DNA of 64,000 bases from an uncultured Eggerthellaceae bacterium (GCA_910588205.1 CAJUQK010000010.1:1-64000); one strand, 5' to 3'; positions 1-7,684 are shown, numbered from the stretch's first letter. The notes: a model not told the origin generated them from the letters alone. A program made the numbers and translations.

Positions 1-546
1 GCGATGGATGAGCAGGGTCCGACCTTCGATATGTCTGCGGCGGTGTTCGAGATAGTAGACCCAGCGAGCATTCCAACCTATTCTGTTCTTGAAGGGAACT
101 CCTCGGTATACATGCCCGGCTCCAATGCAGGATTGACCTTCAGGTTCGATGGACCGCTAGAGAAGTTCATGCATCTTGAGATAGATGGGGCGGTCATCCC
201 GTCTCTGTATTATGCCCTGAGAGAAGGAAGCACCATCGTTACGCTGAATCCAGCATACTTAGATCAGATGAAAGCAGGAGCCCATACCATAGTGGCCCAC
301 TACACTGACGGCGGCCGTGCAGTGGGCATCTTCGGCATCCAGCCTAAGGCTGCCGAAAAGGGAGATGGCACCTCCTCGGGAGCCGAAGAAAAAACACCGC
401 CTCAACCGAATGATCGATCAACTGGTGGCTTGCCTCAGACAGGCGACACTACTCCCCTATTGCTTCTCTTCGGCATCTGCTTTGTCGCACTCGCCATGAT
501 GGCAACATCATTCTTTGGCATGAAGGAGGCTCGTCAGAGCAGGTGA
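1..546 (+). CDS. LPXTG cell-wall-anchored surface protein, C-terminal part
   Basis: The reading frame is open at base 1, so this is the end of a longer gene cut by the window edge; the ATG at 4 is only the first Met visible. Residues of about 30-112 look like the beta-rich module common at the C terminus of Gram-positive surface proteins, with a pattern like GSTIVTLNPAYLDQM followed by HTIVAHYTDGG. A Ser/Pro/Glu-rich linker follows. The last 40 residues are a complete sortase signal: LPQTG, a hydrophobic stretch of about 20 residues, and a short tail with Lys and Arg. A sortase would cleave within LPQTG and attach the protein to peptidoglycan. The binding target cannot be told from this fragment. 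Confidence 0.85.
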   Translation, partial: AMDEQGPTFDMSAAVFEIVDPASIPTYSVLEGNSSVYMPGSNAGLTFRFDGPLEKFMHLEIDGAVIPSLYYALREGSTIVTLNPAYLDQMKAGAHTIVAHYTDGGRAVGIFGIQPKAAEKGDGTSSGAEEKTPPQPNDRSTGGLPQTGDTTPLLLLFGICFVALAMMATSFFGMKEARQSR

Positions 547-561
547 CGAGCGATATCCCGG

Positions 562-595
562 AGAATGATTCCTGACAGACTCCAGGCATCATTCT
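562..595 (+). terminator. hairpin after the LPXTG gene
   Basis: An inverted repeat pairs 562-574 with 583-595 with one mismatch. It starts 16 bases after the stop codon. No T tract follows, so intrinsic termination is possible but not certain. Confidence 0.35.
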
Positions 596-673
596 GAACT
601 TGTTCGCATCGATCTTGAGTAAAATATGCTCGCAAGGTCGATTGCTCTCATATAACTGGAGGAAGGACAGGCT

Positions 674-1264
674 ATGTATACGATCTGTCCGAAGTGCAGG
701 ACACCCTATCAGGGAATGGGAAGTTGTGTCTACTGTGGTGTGGCGCTCATTGATCACAACGCTTACATGCTGTGGCTTCAGCAACAGCAGCAGTTGATGC
801 AGCAACCACAACAACAGCAACAATTACCGCCACAACAGCAAATACAACAACGATCTCAGCAACCATACCCATTACCGCCACAACCGCAGATGCAAGCACA
901 ACCCATCCCTCCCCACCAGTCCACCACACCGAACGTGACCAATAATTCCCAAACGGTCATCTTCATGCCGAATATGCAGCTGAACTCCACGACGCAGCCG
1001 CAAAGCATGAGCAATCTCCAATGCAAAAGATGCGGTTCGAATAACATCAGCTGTCAAGCAGTGAATGAGGTGTATTCCCGCACCCAGCACCGGGGGATAC
1101 TCTGGTGGATATTCGTAGGTTGGTGGTGGCTCCCCATCAAATGGCTCATCTTCACGCTTCCTGCTCTCATCGTGAAGATGTTCTCTCGGAGAAGAACCTA
1201 TGTCACCAGCAAGACCGTCACAAAAGCCGTCTGCCAGAATTGTGGCTTCACCTGGAATTGTTGA
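674..1264 (+). CDS. Gln-rich zinc-ribbon membrane-associated protein
   Basis: This 196-residue protein has three parts. Residues 5-25 hold a CPKC and CVYC pair, a typical zinc ribbon. Residues of about 36-100 are low complexity, rich in Gln and Pro and coded largely by CAA/CAG. The C-terminal part has a CKRC and CQNC pair (a second ribbon) around a hydrophobic stretch with WWIFVGWWWLPIKW, likely a membrane hairpin or single segment. A strong GGAGGAAGG ribosome site precedes the ATG. Zinc ribbons flanking a membrane segment occur in many uncharacterised bacterial proteins; no function can be named. The CAR-rich tract is prone to length change and its base use differs from the neighbours. Confidence 0.75.
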   Translation: MYTICPKCRTPYQGMGSCVYCGVALIDHNAYMLWLQQQQQLMQQPQQQQQLPPQQQIQQRSQQPYPLPPQPQMQAQPIPPHQSTTPNVTNNSQTVIFMPNMQLNSTTQPQSMSNLQCKRCGSNNISCQAVNEVYSRTQHRGILWWIFVGWWWLPIKWLIFTLPALIVKMFSRRRTYVTSKTVTKAVCQNCGFTWNC

Positions 1265-1362
1265 CCTTTGCGATCAACCGCCGGCTAACCATTTCCGCTA
1301 CTTACGCAGCGGGTAGGGTTGTGACCTGTGCATACCTGCGAAGTTCTCTGGGTTGTCGCGTC

Positions 1363-1436
1363 GGGCCGACCAAGGTCGGCCCCTACGAAGGATTTGCGGT
1401 ATCGTTGTCGTACAGAGCAATCTGAATCGGCCCCTA
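1363..1436. repeat. REP-like palindrome with a degenerate second half-unit
   Basis: Arms GGGCCGACC (1363-1371) and GGTCGGCCC (1374-1382) form a perfect 9-bp stem over an AA loop, followed by CTAC. A half-unit, ATCGGCCCCTAC, ends nearby at about 1437. It lies between the convergent zinc-ribbon and radical-SAM genes. The same unit recurs near 5194, 5272, 45977, 54207-54298 and 54644. Confidence 0.8.
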
Positions 1437-1452
1437 CGGGCGATGTGGCAGG

Positions 1453-2751
1453 TTATCCTAGAGGCCAAACCCGTTCGGCTGATAGGGCCTCTGCATCCCG
1501 GATGGCTACGTCTATGAAGTAGGCGCCGTCTTCCTCCACCTCATAGACGAAAAAGGCAACCTGGGGTTGCTGGGTGCATGCAGCCACCGTATCCATGAAA
1601 GCCAACGGGAACGTGATGGAATCCTCTTCGGTGTCTTCCAGCGCATCTGCGCAGCCCGCCTCCCGCAAAGCCTCCTTCGCTGGGGCCACATCCGGCCCGA
1701 ATGCCTTGCCTGCCTGTAAGAAGAATGTGCCCTCATCCATGGTGAGGCAAGGATGCAGTCCTCGTGCCCGCTCGTTCTTCTGCCGGATCTCAGAGCGGTG
1801 CTTGTTCTCCAGGGAGCAATAATGTAACCCCAGGGCAAGCCCCTCGTCCAAGGCCCAGACCATGAGCGCCAAGATGAGCTCCTCGGAGCCAGAAATGGCC
1901 AAGCCCCCCGAATAGCCATAGTCGTACATCACCTCGAAGGGAGGACGCTTGAGCTTGAAGCCGCGGCGTGCGAATTCCTCCCAATGGCAGAAGGGGAAGC
2001 AGAACTCCAACAGGTTGATGCCGTCCACTCCCGCTTCGTCGAACGCGCGTAGGAGCTTCTTCATGTGGTCCTCGGCCCCAGGGATGACCGGCATCTCTAC
2101 CATGACCGAGGGGATGTAACGCTTTGCCAGCCTGATAGCGCTGAGCACTTTCTCTTGCATCAAGCGTGGGTCGTCATCCTTCACGCTAAAGCGGATCTCA
2201 TCCAGCCCCGCGTCCCGCAAGCGCACCGCCCCCTCTTCGGTGAGCAGGTCTCCTGAGGTATACATGCGCAGATGGGCCTTCGGAAAGCGTTCCTTCGCCG
2301 CCTTGAGGAAGCGGATGGACTCATCCACGTCAAGCAGGGGCTCCCCGCCCGTGAGACCTATGCAAGCCAAGCTCTCGTTCTCAGCCGCGCTCCGCTCGAG
2401 CGTTTCCTCCCAGGGACACCCTTCACGGAAGAAGCGCTCATAATCAGGCTGGTTGTGGTTGAAGCAGAAATAGCAGTCCCGGTGGCACTTGAATGTGGTG
2501 GAGAAGGTCTCTGAACCGTTCACGCCCGTGCACTCCACGCAGGCCGGAGAGAGATACCCCCAACTCAAGCTAGCTCCCGCATTGCGGAAGACCACACCGC
2601 GCTGGCGCAGCTCCTCCAACAGCTCCCGCCGCTGCTCTTCGTGGGCATAGGGTGCATCGAAGATGAGGCCCTTGTCCTCAAGGGCCTTCACATAGCGCTC
2701 TTCCACCTGCTGATAGGCTGCGCGAGCCTTTTCCAATGGGATGTTCTTCAT
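1453..2751 (-). CDS. radical SAM protein of unknown function
   Basis: This 432-residue protein carries a radical-SAM cluster motif CHRDCYFC (C-x3-C-x2-C) near residue 90, followed by a GGEP-type segment (IGLTGGEPLLDV) that binds S-adenosylmethionine. The barrel then runs through TSGDLL and a SVKDDDP strand. Extra cysteines occur upstream (CVECTG) and in the C-terminal part (FCFPFC, HYCSLENKH, HPCLTM) and could hold an auxiliary cluster or metal. The N-terminal 60 residues look helical. It stands alone and diverges from dapL, sharing an 84-base spacer with it. No partner gene such as a peptide substrate lies next to it. The radical-SAM assignment is firm and the reaction is unknown. Confidence 0.85.
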   Translation of the reverse strand: MKNIPLEKARAAYQQVEERYVKALEDKGLIFDAPYAHEEQRRELLEELRQRGVVFRNAGASLSWGYLSPACVECTGVNGSETFSTTFKCHRDCYFCFNHNQPDYERFFREGCPWEETLERSAAENESLACIGLTGGEPLLDVDESIRFLKAAKERFPKAHLRMYTSGDLLTEEGAVRLRDAGLDEIRFSVKDDDPRLMQEKVLSAIRLAKRYIPSVMVEMPVIPGAEDHMKKLLRAFDEAGVDGINLLEFCFPFCHWEEFARRGFKLKRPPFEVMYDYGYSGGLAISGSEELILALMVWALDEGLALGLHYCSLENKHRSEIRQKNERARGLHPCLTMDEGTFFLQAGKAFGPDVAPAKEALREAGCADALEDTEEDSITFPLAFMDTVAACTQQPQVAFFVYEVEEDGAYFIDVAIRDAEALSAERVWPLG

Positions 2752-2760
2752 AGGGAAGAT

Positions 2761-2766
2761 TATAAT
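2761..2766. promoter_or_regulatory. -10 box in the divergent dapL / radical SAM spacer
   Basis: GATTATAATC is a near-palindrome, so a TATAAT can be read on both strands. It could serve dapL (leader about 65 bases) or, on the minus strand, lie too close to the 2751 ATG for a normal leader. No good -35 was seen. Confidence 0.4.
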
Positions 2767-2835
2767 CTCTAGGCCTTGCCCCTTGGCAAGCCATCTCCAA
2801 GATTACCGCCTGAAAGGCTCGTAGAAAGGATACCC

Positions 2836-4053
2836 ATGGCCCGCATCAATGAGAACTTCGAGAAGCTGCCCGGAAGCTACCTCTTCGCTGAGATAGCCCG
2901 GCGGACAGAGGCTTTCCAAGAGGCGAACCCGGAGGCCCGCATCATCAAGCTGGGCATCGGCGATGTGACGCTGCCGTTGGTGCCTGCCGTGAGACAGGCT
3001 ATGCATGAAGCTGTGGATGAGCAAGCTGACCCGTCCAGCTTCAAGGGCTACGGCCCTTACGAGGGCTACGATTTCTTGCGAGAGGCCATCGCAGAGCATG
3101 ATTTCACCGCCCGCGGCGTGGATATAGAGCCGAATGAGATCTTCATCTCTGACGGTGCGAAATCAGACTGCGGCAACATCGGGGATATCCTCTCCGTCCA
3201 CAATAAGGTGGCCGTGTGCGATCCGGTCTATCCCGTCTATGTGGACAGCAATGCCATCGAAGGGCGTGCAGGCGAATACAACGTAGATGCAGAGGCATGG
3301 ACAGACATCTACTACATGCCCACCACGGCTGAGAACGGCTTCTGCCCGGCCCTGCCCCTGGAGGATGTGGATGTCATCTACCTCTGCTCCCCCAACAACC
3401 CCACCGGCACCGTGCTCACGAAGGAACAGCTGAAGATGTGGGTGGACTATGCCAATGACCACGATGCCCTCATCCTCTTCGACGCCGCCTACGAGCGCTT
3501 CATCACCGAAGAGAACGTCCCCCACTCCATCTTCGAGGTAGAGGGAGCCAAGACCTGCGCCATCGAATTCCGTAGCTTCTCCAAGACGGCCGGGTTCACC
3601 GGCATGCGCTGTGGCTATACGGTCATCCCGGAAACGCTGGTTCGCCAGGGCCAGAGCCTGAATGAGCTCTGGATGCGGCGCCAGTCCACCAAGTTCAACG
3701 GTGCCTCCTACATCATCCAGAAGGGGGCGGCCGCCATCTACACCCCCGAAGGGGCAGCTCAGGTGGAAGAGAACCTGGACTACTACCGCCAGAATGCGCG
3801 CGTGATCAAAGAGGGCCTGGAAAGTGCTGGGCTTGAGGTCTACGGTGCCGTGAACAGCCCCTACGTCTGGTGCAAGACGCCGAAGGGGATGGGCAGCTGG
3901 GACTTCTTCAACAAGCTTCTGGAAGAAGCCCAGGTGGTCACCACGCCGGGTGCAGGCTTCGGACCGGCAGGGGAAGGCTATATCCGCCTGACAGCCTTCG
4001 GTGCGGCAGAGGCCACGCATGAAGCGGTGGAGCGCATCAAGGCCATCCTCTAG
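2836..4053 (+). CDS. dapL: LL-diaminopimelate aminotransferase
   Basis: DapL converts tetrahydrodipicolinate directly to LL-diaminopimelate with glutamate as amino donor, on the lysine and peptidoglycan pathway. The 405-residue protein matches the family from end to end: NFEKLPGSYLF at the start, IKLGIGDVTLPL, GPYEGYDFLREAI, CSPNNPTG, and the PLP lysine in SFSKTAGFTG. I chose the ATG at 2836 because GAAAGGA lies just upstream and the family begins here; the frame is open 20 codons further up to 2776. Together with lysC and asd in this window it shows lysine synthesis by the aminotransferase route. The PAP2 gene follows after 12 bases. Confidence 0.95.
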   Translation: MARINENFEKLPGSYLFAEIARRTEAFQEANPEARIIKLGIGDVTLPLVPAVRQAMHEAVDEQADPSSFKGYGPYEGYDFLREAIAEHDFTARGVDIEPNEIFISDGAKSDCGNIGDILSVHNKVAVCDPVYPVYVDSNAIEGRAGEYNVDAEAWTDIYYMPTTAENGFCPALPLEDVDVIYLCSPNNPTGTVLTKEQLKMWVDYANDHDALILFDAAYERFITEENVPHSIFEVEGAKTCAIEFRSFSKTAGFTGMRCGYTVIPETLVRQGQSLNELWMRRQSTKFNGASYIIQKGAAAIYTPEGAAQVEENLDYYRQNARVIKEGLESAGLEVYGAVNSPYVWCKTPKGMGSWDFFNKLLEEAQVVTTPGAGFGPAGEGYIRLTAFGAAEATHEAVERIKAIL

Positions 4054-4065
4054 CAGCTCCCTCCC

Positions 4066-4530
4066 ATGTCCGCTCCCATCTCCGCTCGAAGCCTGAAGAG
4101 GGCAGACAAGGTCCTGACCGGGATAGGCTATGTAGCCTATCCCGCATTGCTGCTCTACCTCATCATCACCGGTTCTCCTCTCCTCTTGGCCTGCATCATC
4201 ATCCCGGCGTGCAGCTTCGGGTTGATCACGCTGTTGCGCATAGCTGTGAACGCCAAGCGTCCCTACGAAGAGGGGAAGGCGGAGAACTTGCTGGAAAAGC
4301 AGACCCAAGGGCGGTCATTCCCCAGCCGCCATGTGACCTCTCTGTTCATCATCGCCTCTAGTTGGCTTCTGGTTTGCGAACCGGTGGGCATCATCCTCTG
4401 TCTGCTCGGCTGCGCTATGGCCTATATCCGTGTGAAGGGAGGGGCGCACTATCCACAGGATGTCATCGCCGGAGCCATCTTCGCATTCGCGCTCTGCGCT
4501 ATAGGCTACGCTATAGCCTATAGCCTCTGA
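4066..4530 (+). CDS. PAP2-family membrane phosphatase
   Basis: This 154-residue membrane protein shows the three parts of the PAP2 acid phosphatase signature in order: KRPYEEGK, PSRH (in RSFPSRHVTSL), and a final histidine block in GGAHYPQDVIAG. Four or five hydrophobic segments surround them. Such proteins remove phosphate from lipid or isoprenoid pyrophosphates, for example undecaprenyl pyrophosphate recycling or phosphatidate hydrolysis, at the outer face of the membrane. The gene follows dapL closely and probably shares its transcript. The exact substrate is not shown by the sequence. Confidence 0.85.
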   Translation: MSAPISARSLKRADKVLTGIGYVAYPALLLYLIITGSPLLLACIIIPACSFGLITLLRIAVNAKRPYEEGKAENLLEKQTQGRSFPSRHVTSLFIIASSWLLVCEPVGIILCLLGCAMAYIRVKGGAHYPQDVIAGAIFAFALCAIGYAIAYSL

Positions 4531-4748
4531 TGCCGAAGGAGGGCCTGGTGGGAAAGAAGAAGGGTAAGAAGAAAGCGAAGGCCAAGGAAAAGGCCGTTAA
4601 GCCCAAGAAGGACAAGAAAGCCAAGAAGACCGCAAAGGAAGCAGAGTCCTCTGGGGACGTCTGCCCCGGCTGTAAGAAGCATTGCCCCCTTACGGCCCTG
4701 AAGTGCGGAAAAGGGAGAAAGCTGCTCCGTGAGCGAAAAGGCCAATGA
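4530..4748 (+). CDS. small Lys-rich protein with a Cys motif
   Basis: The first 40 residues are almost all Lys, Ala, Glu and Pro. The end holds a cysteine cluster, CPGCKKHCPLTALKC, that could bind a metal. The ATG overlaps the PAP2 stop as TGATG. A better start may be GTG at 4548, which has an AAGGAGG site 5 bases upstream and gives a 66-residue protein beginning GKKKGKKKAK. The lysine tail suggests nucleic-acid binding, but that is inference. The ribosome site, the overlap with the gene in front and the ordered cysteines argue that it is real. Confidence 0.6.
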   Translation: MPKEGLVGKKKGKKKAKAKEKAVKPKKDKKAKKTAKEAESSGDVCPGCKKHCPLTALKCGKGRKLLRERKGQ

Positions 4749-4759
4749 TGCCCGTCAGC

Positions 4760-4975
4760 CTAGGATGTCCTCTGAGGGGTCTTCTGGCACTCTTGGACGC
4801 TCGTCTTCGGTGATGACAATACCTCGCTCAGCGCCACATCATCCACGAAGGCAACAGCATCCCACAGGCACAGCAGTTGGCCTGTAGCACGGTCGAGGTA
4901 CCAGCCAGCAAGCTCCACATCAGAATAGCCATCGATAGCATTCATCATGACAGTCAGCGGAACGCTCAGCTCCAT
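4760..4975 (-). CDS. short protein, possible UPF0158-like fragment
   Basis: A 71-residue ORF with a GGGAAGG site just before its ATG. The part with YSDVELAGWYLDRATGQL resembles the N-terminal region of UPF0158-type proteins, where a strand with D-x-E and a Tyr-Leu-Asp-x-x-Thr-Gly turn recurs. Those proteins are about twice as long, so this is either a shortened member or a remnant. The C-terminal 25 residues look unstructured. It converges on the small Lys-rich gene and lies beside the repeat-filled gap to its right. Confidence 0.35.
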   Translation of the reverse strand: MELSVPLTVMMNAIDGYSDVELAGWYLDRATGQLLCLWDAVAFVDDVALSEVLSSPKTSVQECQKTPQRTS

Positions 4976-5096
4976 ATAGCCTTCCCTCGGTCAGGTTCTC
5001 GGGATTGTACCCCACCGGCCATGGCAGCCTTCCCCGAGAGCAGACTTCAACTCATTGTCCATAGGCTTACCTGACCCGCATTTCTGATGGATCGCT

Positions 5097-5123
5097 CTTC
5101 GCGCGGGTATACGTTGCGCGAAG
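5097..5123. repeat. isolated hairpin in the repeat-rich gap
   Basis: CTTCGCGC (5097-5104) pairs perfectly with GCGCGAAG (5116-5123) over an 11-base loop. It stands at the left edge of the repeat-filled interval; 4976-5096 shows nothing else I can name. Confidence 0.5.
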
Positions 5124-5162
5124 ATCGCACGCAACATATTCATTGCGGTACTAGCCGGGTAG

Positions 5163-5262
5163 CTTGACGTATAGGGTTGTTCCGGGTGTTACAGGGGCCG
5201 ATCCAGATCGGCCCCTACGCGCATTCTGTCGTATATGGTTCACCCGAGTGGCATGCACAGCA
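5163..5262. repeat. REP-like unit with two tail copies
   Basis: The perfect palindrome has arms GGGGCCGATC (5194-5203) and GATCGGCCCC (5206-5215) and is followed by CTACGCGC. On both sides lie related tails: about 5163-5191, and 5226-5262 beginning CTGTCGTATATGGTT and ending near ACAG. The tail recurs at 5643-5684 and at 46007-46042. Confidence 0.75.
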
Positions 5263-5271
5263 GTTTTCGTA

Positions 5272-5612
5272 GGGGTCGAACGTGTTCGACCCCCCCCAAC
5301 CCAGGGTGATATCTTCGCGCGAAGCGCGATAACGCGGCGGTAGCCGCCCGCAGTGGTGATGCGGACCCGGAGGGTCCCATCAGCAGTGCGGTGAGGATTT
5401 TTTGTTTATGCAGAAGACAGCCCTTCCCCGTGAGGGGTTGAGGCCGATTCCGCAGGCCGAGAAAAGCGTGATATAAGCGAAGCATCACGTCTTTTCGAAG
5501 GGCGATTCGTGGCTTACCATCGTTGTAAGCCACGAACCATGGGTGTCAAGGCCTATGAGCGAAGCGTGCCTTGACACCCGTGACGCCTAAGGCCGAATGC
5601 CCCTTGCGGGGA
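5272..5612. repeat. structured multi-hairpin repeat, copy A
   Basis: This intergenic element is repeated at 54258-54621 in the same orientation. Bases 5404-5612 are identical to 54413-54621 over all 209 positions, and 5314-5403 differ by only a few changes. It opens with a palindrome (arms GGGGTCGAAC and GTTCGACCCC, 5272-5293). About nine stems follow: 5316-5328, 5334-5347, 5358-5381, about 5420-5440, 5442-5458, about 5461-5497, 5506-5536 (12 perfect pairs), 5541-5579 (12 perfect pairs) and 5600-5611. GCGAAGC caps or lies in three of the loops. A T run sits at 5398-5403. No credible coding frame or transposase is present. It could be a structured RNA gene, a cluster of palindromic units, or a small mobile element moved in trans. 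Confidence 0.85.
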
Positions 5613-5613
5613 A

Positions 5614-5684
5614 GGTATCGACCTCAGGATCGCCCCTACGCGCATCCTGTCATACATGGTTCGCCCGAGCGGGGTGCTGTCTCA
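5614..5684. repeat. REP-like unit running into the 3' end of a gene
   Basis: A degenerate palindrome (about 5617-5637) followed by CCCCTACGCGCATCC and a tail with CATACATGGTTCGCCC. The tail is nearly the same as 5226-5262, so copy A of the large element is bracketed by direct copies about 36 bases long. The tail supplies the last codons and the stop of the membrane-protein gene at 5650-6081. Confidence 0.7.
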
Positions 5685-6081
5685 AGTGGCGGAGGAAGAA
5701 GGCTCCTGAGAGGACCATGAGCGCAAGGCCAACTGCATCAAAGATGAGGAAGCGCTGGATGGAAGCAGCCAGAAGCTCGAAGCCTGAAGCGGGCAGCGTG
5801 ACCATGATGAAAGCTTCCCCTACACAACCGATGGCCTGCTGGGCTGCGATCACCCACCCCAAGACCTTGAACCGCACCGGGTTCACGAGGAAAGCTGGAT
5901 AGGTTGCGTTCCACATCAAGAACACCACGCCCATTCCCCGGACCGCTGCTTCTCCCGCTGCCCCTGAAAGCTGGTAGGCGCCCGCGAAAGACGCAGGCGC
6001 CACCAAGAGCTGGAACGCACAGAGCACATTCCAAACGAATACCACCGTGAAGCAGACCCGGATGACCCAGGCCGCTTTCAT
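5650..6081 (-). CDS. small membrane protein, DUF-type
   Basis: A protein of about 143 residues with four hydrophobic segments (near residues 5-27, 43-66, 73-95 and 105-128). I do not recognise the family with certainty; four-helix proteins of this size with WNATYPAFLV-type segments are widespread and uncharacterised. The start at 6081 follows the symporter stop by one base (TAGCATG), which suggests translational coupling; an upstream in-frame ATG at 6117 would overlap the symporter. The last ten residues (RQHPARANHV) and the stop codon are encoded by a dispersed repeat tail, so the native C terminus may have been replaced. Confidence 0.65.
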   Translation of the reverse strand: MKAAWVIRVCFTVVFVWNVLCAFQLLVAPASFAGAYQLSGAAGEAAVRGMGVVFLMWNATYPAFLVNPVRFKVLGWVIAAQQAIGCVGEAFIMVTLPASGFELLAASIQRFLIFDAVGLALMVLSGAFFLRHLRQHPARANHV

Positions 6082-6082
6082 G

Positions 6083-7684
6083 CTACTTATCGATGACAAC
6101 TTCCTCCAATGGTCCACGGGCGATGCCCCCGAAGGCTATCACGTCCTCCTCGTGCCAGCATTCTGTAGGAGGAAGACCAGGGATGGCATCCGCATGAAAG
6201 ATGGGGTTCACTCCCTCCTTGCGCTGACGGGAATAATCCTCCAACGCCTTCAGAGCGTACTTACCCAAAAGGATGATGGCTATGAGGTTGATGATGGCCA
6301 TGAAGCCCATGAAAATATCGGAGAGGTTCCAAGCCAGATCGAAGCTGTTCACAGCACCGTACATGATGAAGCACAGGCACAGGATGCGGAACCAGAAGAG
6401 CAATGTCTTGTTGTTCTTAATGAAGCGGATGTTGCCCTCGGCATAGAAGTAGTTGCCCACGAGGCTGGAGAAGCCGAACACGAAGATGGCCGCGGTGATC
6501 AGATGGATGCCAAACTCACCGATGGAGTTGTTCATGGCCATCTGCACGAAGGCCATGCCATTCAGCGTGGTAGCCAGCTCAGGATCTTGCACGTAGAACA
6601 CCAGCATCATGAACGCGCTGCAGGTGCAGATGAGCAGCGTGTCGATATAGACAGACAGGCTCTGAACGAGGCCCTGCTTCACCGGATGGGACACATCTGC
6701 CGTAGCTGCAGCGTTCGGCGCAGAGCCCATGCCCGCCTCATTGGAGAACAGGCCGCGCTTGATGCCCCACATGAGGCATGAACCCGTGAAGCCACCTGCA
6801 AAGGATTCAGGATTGAATGCTTCCGAGAAGATGAGCGAGAAGATGGCGGGCACCTCACCAATATTGGAGATGGTGGTCCAAAGCGCGATCAGGATATAGG
6901 CCACGGCCATGATGGGCACGATGACGCTGGTGATGACGGAGATGCGATGCATGCCACCGAAGATGACCAATGCCGTGGCGATGACGATGAGCAGACCCAC
7001 CAGTGCGTTCACGGTGAACTGATGCTCAGGCATCACATAGTAGTCCAGGGCTGAAGTGATATTGAACGTCTGGAGCCCGTTGAAGCCGAAAGCGAAGCAG
7101 AGGATGAGCGCCACGGCGAACACCACGCCTAGCCACCGCTTCCCGAGCGCCTGTTGGATGTAATAGGCAGGGCCTCCCCGGAAGGTACCATCCGGGTTCT
7201 TCACCTTCCAGATCTGAGCGAGGGTCGATTCCACGAAGGCTGAAGCAGACCCCACGATAGCCATGAGCCACATCCAGAAGACCGCTCCGGGGCCGCCCAT
7301 GGCGATGGCTGTAGCGATACCTACGATATTGCCCGTACCCACCCGGGATGCCGTGGATACCATGAGGGCCTGGAAGGAGGAGATGCGCTTCTTCTTGCCC
7401 GCATGAGCCCTTGACGTACCTCCGCATTCGGCGGTCATGACATCGCATTCCTCGTCCAGCTCCGACTCCAGCTCGTCGACGGCTTCCTTCGCTTGGATGC
7501 GATCACTAGAAGCCGTCAAGGAGGTGAACATATCCTTGATGTAGCGGATCTGAACGAATTTCGTGCGGACGGTGAACCAGATGCCCACGATGACCAACAG
7601 GATGACCAGAATGTAGGTGTACATGAAATCATCGATGACGCCCGTGAAGGACACGAGCGCATCATTGATGGCAGTGAGATCCAT
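6083..7684 (-). CDS. alanine or glycine:cation symporter (AGCS family)
   Basis: This 533-residue membrane protein imports a small amino acid with sodium or protons. The family signature is clear: SSFQALMVSTASRVGTGNI, then AMGGPGAVFWMW, FRGGPAYYIQ and GLFSNEAGMGSAPNAAATA. About ten or eleven hydrophobic segments are visible. Between the first helix and the signature lies an acidic, charged insert (about residues 58-98) that is larger than usual. I chose the ATG at 7684 because AAAGGAG stands just upstream; the frame is open to 7753. It overlaps the end of tlyA by 23 bases and is probably the fourth gene of the lysC transcript. Confidence 0.93.
   Translation of the reverse strand: MDLTAINDALVSFTGVIDDFMYTYILVILLVIVGIWFTVRTKFVQIRYIKDMFTSLTASSDRIQAKEAVDELESELDEECDVMTAECGGTSRAHAGKKKRISSFQALMVSTASRVGTGNIVGIATAIAMGGPGAVFWMWLMAIVGSASAFVESTLAQIWKVKNPDGTFRGGPAYYIQQALGKRWLGVVFAVALILCFAFGFNGLQTFNITSALDYYVMPEHQFTVNALVGLLIVIATALVIFGGMHRISVITSVIVPIMAVAYILIALWTTISNIGEVPAIFSLIFSEAFNPESFAGGFTGSCLMWGIKRGLFSNEAGMGSAPNAAATADVSHPVKQGLVQSLSVYIDTLLICTCSAFMMLVFYVQDPELATTLNGMAFVQMAMNNSIGEFGIHLITAAIFVFGFSSLVGNYFYAEGNIRFIKNNKTLLFWFRILCLCFIMYGAVNSFDLAWNLSDIFMGFMAIINLIAIILLGKYALKALEDYSRQRKEGVNPIFHADAIPGLPPTECWHEEDVIAFGGIARGPLEEVVIDK

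Noticed and set aside
2776..2835. Twenty extra codons at the start of dapL
   Set aside because: The family begins at the Met at 2836, which has a ribosome site.
3163..4308. A 381-codon minus-strand ORF across dapL and the PAP2 gene
   Set aside because: It crosses two genes with clear families and has no family pattern itself.
5240..5533. A 97-codon minus-strand ORF in copy A, with its first 45 codons repeated in copy B at 54542
   Set aside because: It runs through several strong hairpins, has no ribosome site, and the two copies diverge in frame after the identical block. Identity at the DNA level explains the shared peptide.
4976..5649. CRISPR array in the repeat-rich gap
   Set aside because: Repeats are palindromic, of unequal spacing, and there are no unique spacers of even length or cas genes.
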